Shown one piece after another: positions 58,488 through 64,000 of a DNA stretch of 64,000 nucleotides. Below the pieces are notes generated by a model. The model was not told the DNA's origin. It was given only the letters and a program-made list of their open reading frames with translations, and searched no databases. The stretch covers positions 297,802 through 361,801 of the forward strand of contig JAXLYO010000008.1 in assembly GCA_046351415.1 (NCBI GenBank). The letters run 5' to 3'. The translations under genes were made by a program, and so were the position numbers. How positions within the stretch are numbered: the first letter of the stretch is position 1; every line of letters starts with the position of its first letter. Source of the DNA: JABFRG01 sp046351415 (GTDB lineage: Bacteria > Myxococcota_A > Polyangia > Polyangiales > Polyangiaceae).

Positions 58488-58543
58488 GAGACGAACCTTG
58501 CGCCAACCGGATGGGGCTCGTCAACGGTACAAAGCGCGATACG

Positions 58544-59308
58544 ATGCCGCTTCCGCCCATGACGGCCTTCGCCGAACTCCTTTCCGTGCAGCTTCTGGTC
58601 GCACCTCCGCTGACGTCGTTCGTTCCGGCGGCCCGAGAGATGGGTGCGCATTGGGCACGTGTTCTTCCAACCGTCGTGCTGGTGCCGGCATTCGGACTTC
58701 GAGCACTTCCGACGCCCGTTCGCATCTCGCTCGGCCTCTTGTTCGCCCTTTGTATGTATTCTGCACAAAGCGCGCCCCTGAGTTCGCTCACGGATGGCGT
58801 GCCGTGGCCCATTCTTTTTCTGTCGGAGATGGTCTCGGGCCTGCCTATCGCCATCGCGGCCGCGGTGCCCCTGTGGGCGGCAGCATCGGCGGGGGGCCTG
58901 GCCGAGCAGCTACGCGGTGGCTCCGAGTCGATGACGTCTCCACTCGTCGAAGGGAAAACATCACCGCTCGGGGTGCTCTTTGCCATGCTGGCATCCATTG
59001 CGTTTCTCGCGTCGGGCGGTCCTGCTCGGGTCGTTTCACGACTCGCACAGCCTTCGACCCTTGGCGACCAGTGGCTTCTCCGCGTCAGCACCAACCTACT
59101 CGCCGGCATCGACATCAGCGTGGCTTTTGCTGCGCCTCTCCTCGGTGCCGCTGTCGTGCTCGACGTCGTTTCCGCCCTCGGTGCGCGGGCAGCTGCTCCA
59201 GCGCATCTTCAGCAAAGCCTCGCGCCCCTTCGAGCGCTCGGCATCTTGTGTGTGCTTGCGTTCGCGCTCGAACGCATCACGCGCGCGCTCGGTGCATCAC
59301 AATTCTGA
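58544..59308 (+). CDS. Orphan FliR/SctT-like type III export apparatus protein
   Basis: 254 residues from the ATG at 58544; ATGs at 58511 and 58559 are alternatives without clear ribosome-binding sites. It has about six hydrophobic helices. The FliR/SctT (Bac_export_1) pattern is visible: RVLPTVVLVPAFGLRALP followed by VRISLGLLFALCM, LFLSEMVSGLPIAIAAAVPL, then ASAGGLAEQLRGGS, and LGAAVVLDVVSALGARAAAP. No sctR, sctS, sctU, flagellar or other type III gene is next to it. It could be a remnant, part of a dispersed export system, or a repurposed membrane protein. I rely on motif recognition only. Confidence 0.68.
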   Translation: MPLPPMTAFAELLSVQLLVAPPLTSFVPAAREMGAHWARVLPTVVLVPAFGLRALPTPVRISLGLLFALCMYSAQSAPLSSLTDGVPWPILFLSEMVSGLPIAIAAAVPLWAAASAGGLAEQLRGGSESMTSPLVEGKTSPLGVLFAMLASIAFLASGGPARVVSRLAQPSTLGDQWLLRVSTNLLAGIDISVAFAAPLLGAAVVLDVVSALGARAAAPAHLQQSLAPLRALGILCVLAFALERITRALGASQF

Positions 59309-59315
59309 TTTGCCC

Positions 59316-60337
59316 TCAGAGCGGAACGCGATACCCAATCGTGAGCCCCAGGTCGAGTGCGAGGACACCGCCCTGCAGCGTCGTGCAGTCACCGATGGGC
59401 GTACACGACGATGTCTTCGGTAAGAACCAATTGTCGAAGCGAAGCGCCGTCCCGAGCACCCAGCGATCACTGAAGTTCCAGTGAAGGCCGACCTGGCCAC
59501 CGACGGTGAGACCTTCGGTCGCAATGGTGACGTTGCGATCACCGAGGACCGTCGGTACCGCATCGCCGGAGTCGGTCGAGAAGCGGTCGGCGACGACGAC
59601 TGCGCCCAGGTTGGCGCCGCCCCACAGGTCGAAGTCGCCGAACTGGAGCGGAATGAAGCGACCTTCGACGCCCAAGCCGAAGTACGAACGCGAGTGCGTA
59701 CGCGGCAGACGGCCGGTGCCTCCGTATTCGGAGTCTGCCGTTGGCTTCGGCGCGAAGCGAGCAGCGGCGCCTACGGACCAACGCTTGCCCGTGCTGGCGA
59801 GCACGCGAATGCCCGCAAGGATCGTGGCGTCACCGCGACCGATGCGGCCGATGAATGTATCGCCACCTCGTTGCGCGGGAGAGATGGGGGCAAAGGGGAG
59901 GGCGAGGATGCCCAACTCGAGCTCTGCGAGCGTGTGGAATCGCGCACGTGTCGATTCGCGTTGAAGCGACAATGTCGACTCCGTGGCGATGGCGGTCGTA
60001 GGGAGGTCCGAACTGGCGCCCACCGGCGGAGGTGGCGTCGGCGTGGGGCCGGGCCGGGTCAAACTCGCGGTACCGGCATCGCTGATGGGCGGCGGGGCAG
60101 TCGAAGGCAGTGCCGAGATGGATGCGGGCTTGTCCGCTCCCGCGTCGGATGTCGCGGACGGCGCCAAGAGTGTGCCGAGCGCACCCTTCGGTGCCGCCGC
60201 GTCGGTCGCCATGGATCCGCCGTCGATCGTCGGAGTGGCGCTCGAAGGCCACGGCGAAGCCTCGTCCGCGCGAGCGCCGCGCAAGAACGCGAAGAGCCCG
60301 AACGCGAACAGAGAGGCTAGGCCGAGAGCACGAAGTT

Positions 60338-60347
<10 letters not shown>
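59316..60347 (-). CDS. Outer-membrane beta-barrel-like protein
   Basis: 343 residues. A signal peptide (LRALGLASLFAFGLFAFLRGARA) is followed by a Ser/Pro/Ala/Thr-rich linker of ~110 residues, then strand-rich sequence from about 140: TRARFHTLAELELGILAL, SVGAAARFAPKP, SYFGLGVEGRFIPL, LWGGANLGAVVVADRFS, VGGQVGLHWNFSDRWVLGTA, and LDLGLTIGYRVPL. The alternating pattern suggests an eight-stranded barrel. Two cysteines lie in a loop (CTPIGDC). The ATG lies inside the end of the kinase gene (10-nt overlap), so expression is coupled. Confidence 0.8.
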
Positions 60348-62458
<2,111 letters not shown>

Positions 62459-62465
62459 GGGTAGG

Positions 62466-62471
62466 AGAGTA
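62466..62471 (-). promoter_or_regulatory. Putative -10 element of the kinase-OMP operon
   Basis: GC-TACTCT on the minus strand ends 7 nt before the GTG at 62458, which supports this start codon. Confidence 0.4.
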
Positions 62472-62605
62472 GCACACCGAAAGCGCGGAATGGCGCCGCG
62501 GCGTGGCCGGCCGGAGGAGTTTTCCACAGTTTGCCGCTGGAAATCCCGCATTGTTCAACAGGTTTTCCACAGGCAAGGCCCTTGCCACCCTCACGCCCGT
62601 ATGTG

Positions 62606-63787
62606 ATGACGGAACGCTCCCCCGTGACCGACGCCCCCGTCTCCGATGCGCCCGTTGGCGGCTACTCGGTGTCCCTCCCTACGTTCGAGGGGCCGCTCGA
62701 TCTCCTGCTCCATCTTTGCCAGAAGCACGAGCTCGATATTCTCGATATCCCCATCGGTTTCGTCACGGAGAAGTACCTCGAGTACCTGAGGCTCATGCAG
62801 ATGATGAGCCTCGACGTCGCCGCCGAGTACCTCCTCATGGCGGCGACCCTCGCGCACATCAAGTCGAAGATGCTGCTGCCACAGGTCCCGAGCGAGCAGC
62901 AGGACGAAGAGGCCGCAGAAGAAGAAGACCCGCGCGAAGCCCTCATACGAAGGCTCCTCGAGTACCAGAAGTACAAGCAAGCCGCGGCAGAGCTGAACGA
63001 TCGGCCGACGGGCAACGACGTGTTCCTCCGAGGTGCTCCCATCGAGCACGTCACGAACGAAACGGAGGGACCTCCGCCCATCGCGGAAGTGTCGCTGTTC
63101 GCTTTGATGGATGCGTTCCAGCGCGTGCTCGAGCGAAGCAAGGTGCGCATCACGCACGACGTCGTCACCGATCGCCTATCCATCACCGACCGCATCAACG
63201 AGCTCGTCGACGTCCTTCGGGAAAAGAGGCGCGCGGAGTTCGTCGAACTGTTCCAAACGGCACAGACCAAGTTCGATCTCGTCATCACGTTCTTGGCGCT
63301 GCTCGAGATGACGAAGCTTCGCATGACGAGGCTCTTCCAAACGGACCCGCTGGCCCCGCTCTACGTCGAACTCAGTTCGGGAGACGGCCCGCTTCCCACG
63401 ATCGATGCGGAAGAAGAGAAGGACGCCGCCGCTCCGCAAGACGCCGCCGAAGCAGACGCCGAACACCCCGCGTCCGAGTCCGATGGCGAACTCGCACCCG
63501 AAGCAAACGAAGAGATCGCTCCAGAACCCGCGCCTGCCGACTCGGACCCCGAGCCCGCGCCCGCACCTCCATCCGATCGCGAACCCGCCCCTGCTCCCGT
63601 TCCCGAAGATCCCGCGCTCGAGTCCGATCGCGAACCCGCTCAGGCTCCCACCCCCGAACCCACTCCCGCCCCTACGAGCGGCCCTGGTGCGAGCGAAGTT
63701 GAAGGCGTAGACGCGGCCGATACCATGATAACGTCACACGATTCAGCGGAGGCCGAACCGCCCGCCGCCGGAGATCCAAGTGAGTAA
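62606..63787 (+). CDS. scpA: Segregation and condensation protein A
   Basis: 393 residues from the ATG at 62606. The ScpA kleisin core spans about 15-265: YSVSLPTFEGPLDLLLHL, KHELDILDIPIGFVTEKYLEY, AAEYLLMAATLAHIKSKMLLP, YQKYKQAAAEL, and the C-terminal winged-helix part with VITFLALLEMTKLRM. It binds SMC heads together with ScpB for chromosome condensation. The last ~130 residues are an Asp/Glu/Pro/Ala-rich disordered tail (PAPAPPSDREPAPAPVPE-like) not found in typical ScpA (about 250 residues). The stop overlaps the next start by 8 nt. Confidence 0.95.
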   Translation: MTERSPVTDAPVSDAPVGGYSVSLPTFEGPLDLLLHLCQKHELDILDIPIGFVTEKYLEYLRLMQMMSLDVAAEYLLMAATLAHIKSKMLLPQVPSEQQDEEAAEEEDPREALIRRLLEYQKYKQAAAELNDRPTGNDVFLRGAPIEHVTNETEGPPPIAEVSLFALMDAFQRVLERSKVRITHDVVTDRLSITDRINELVDVLREKRRAEFVELFQTAQTKFDLVITFLALLEMTKLRMTRLFQTDPLAPLYVELSSGDGPLPTIDAEEEKDAAAPQDAAEADAEHPASESDGELAPEANEEIAPEPAPADSDPEPAPAPPSDREPAPAPVPEDPALESDREPAQAPTPEPTPAPTSGPGASEVEGVDAADTMITSHDSAEAEPPAAGDPSE

Positions 63788-64000
63788 GGGAAAGAAGAAA
63801 AAATCAGGCGCCGCCCAGCCCGAGGTCGATGCGCAACCGGTGATCGCCGACTCCATCGCGGCCGAGGAGGCATCACCCGAGGCCGCGCCAAAAGGGCCGT
63901 CTACGTCCGCAGAACACATCGCGCCCTCTCCCGAAGAGGCGTTGCCATCGGCGGAAGACGCAGCGCGCTCGCCCGAGGCACCTGCGGAAGCGCCGACGGC
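63780..64000 (+). CDS. scpB: Probable ScpB, N-terminal part only
   Basis: The frame starts at the GTG at 63780 (GTGAGTAA overlap with scpA, GGAG upstream) and runs open to the end of the window (73 full codons). The visible part begins MSKGKKKKSGAAQP and then is an Ala/Glu/Pro/Ser-rich disordered segment. The condensin-like winged-helix domain of ScpB is not yet reached, so the assignment rests on its position after scpA. The acidic tails on both genes are similar in composition. Confidence 0.6.
   Translation, partial: MSKGKKKKSGAAQPEVDAQPVIADSIAAEEASPEAAPKGPSTSAEHIAPSPEEALPSAEDAARSPEAPAEAPT

Overview
The window is a high-GC, densely packed bacterial chromosome segment with no rRNA, tRNA, CRISPR array, transposase or phage gene that I could recognise. 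The gene content suggests a myxobacterium (Myxococcota, probably Polyangiales-like). The evidence is two eukaryote-like Ser/Thr kinases with C-terminal extensions, many cysteine-rich secreted lipoproteins (one with DCGG repeats fused to a sulfatase-modifying-factor-like domain), a collagen-like Gly-rich protein, a sigma-54 activator, DUF4388 and AgmX-like domains, and hexanucleotide tracts that translate as VAVAVE. The phylum assignment is inference from gene content only.

Layout. 1-2100: end of a Gly-rich protein, then a Uma2-like nuclease gene and a four-helix-bundle gene lying between two GTCG-hexamer tracts in opposite orientation. 2105-8275: NtrC-type regulator, NamZ-like muramidase, Ser/Thr kinase coupled to RseP. 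8285-15431: DUF4388/TPR protein, EVE protein, FGE-like protein, lipoproteins, Ku, prolyl iminopeptidase. 15443-20826: SDR, a site-2 protease overlapping a gene for an RND-porter-like protein without the RND membrane domain, acyl-CoA synthetase. 20842-23261: an iron-sulfur-flavoured operon of a glutaredoxin/HesB-like/rhodanese fusion, an unrecognised protein with four 91-residue FAGQ repeats, and BolA. 23357-31261: arginine succinyltransferase-like protein, TonB-like protein, Sel1 lipoprotein, Cys-rich lipoprotein, two thioredoxin-fold lipoproteins, DUF1801 protein. 31270-37000: aconitase, an ~890-bp non-coding element bounded by inverted repeats, and the DCGG-repeat/FGE lipoprotein. 37158-45969: transaldolase, ECF sigma with a cupin anti-sigma, HEAT and metallo-beta-lactamase proteins, repeat lipoprotein, DinB, alpha/beta hydrolase, folA and thyA. 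46068-50390: a MacAB-like export operon with two permeases. 52044-56067: uppP overlapping a MetX-like gene and a DUF362 lipoprotein gene. 56130-64000: Cys-rich lipoprotein, pyroglutamyl-peptidase-like protein, MaoC hydratase, an orphan FliR/SctT-like protein, outer-membrane protein plus Ser/Thr kinase, ScpA and the beginning of a probable ScpB.

Regulation. At least sixteen genes carry a TANNNT-like hexamer, usually preceded by GC, ending 6-8 nt before the start codon and mostly without a Shine-Dalgarno sequence. This fits widespread leaderless transcription. Genes inside operons instead use 4-10 nt overlaps (ATGA, GTGA, TTGA).

Most notable candidates: (i) the Grx/FAGQ-repeat/BolA operon, a possible undescribed [2Fe-2S] trafficking module; (ii) the RND-porter-like protein coupled to a site-2 protease; (iii) the inverted-repeat element at 34078-34970; (iv) the leaderless promoter architecture.
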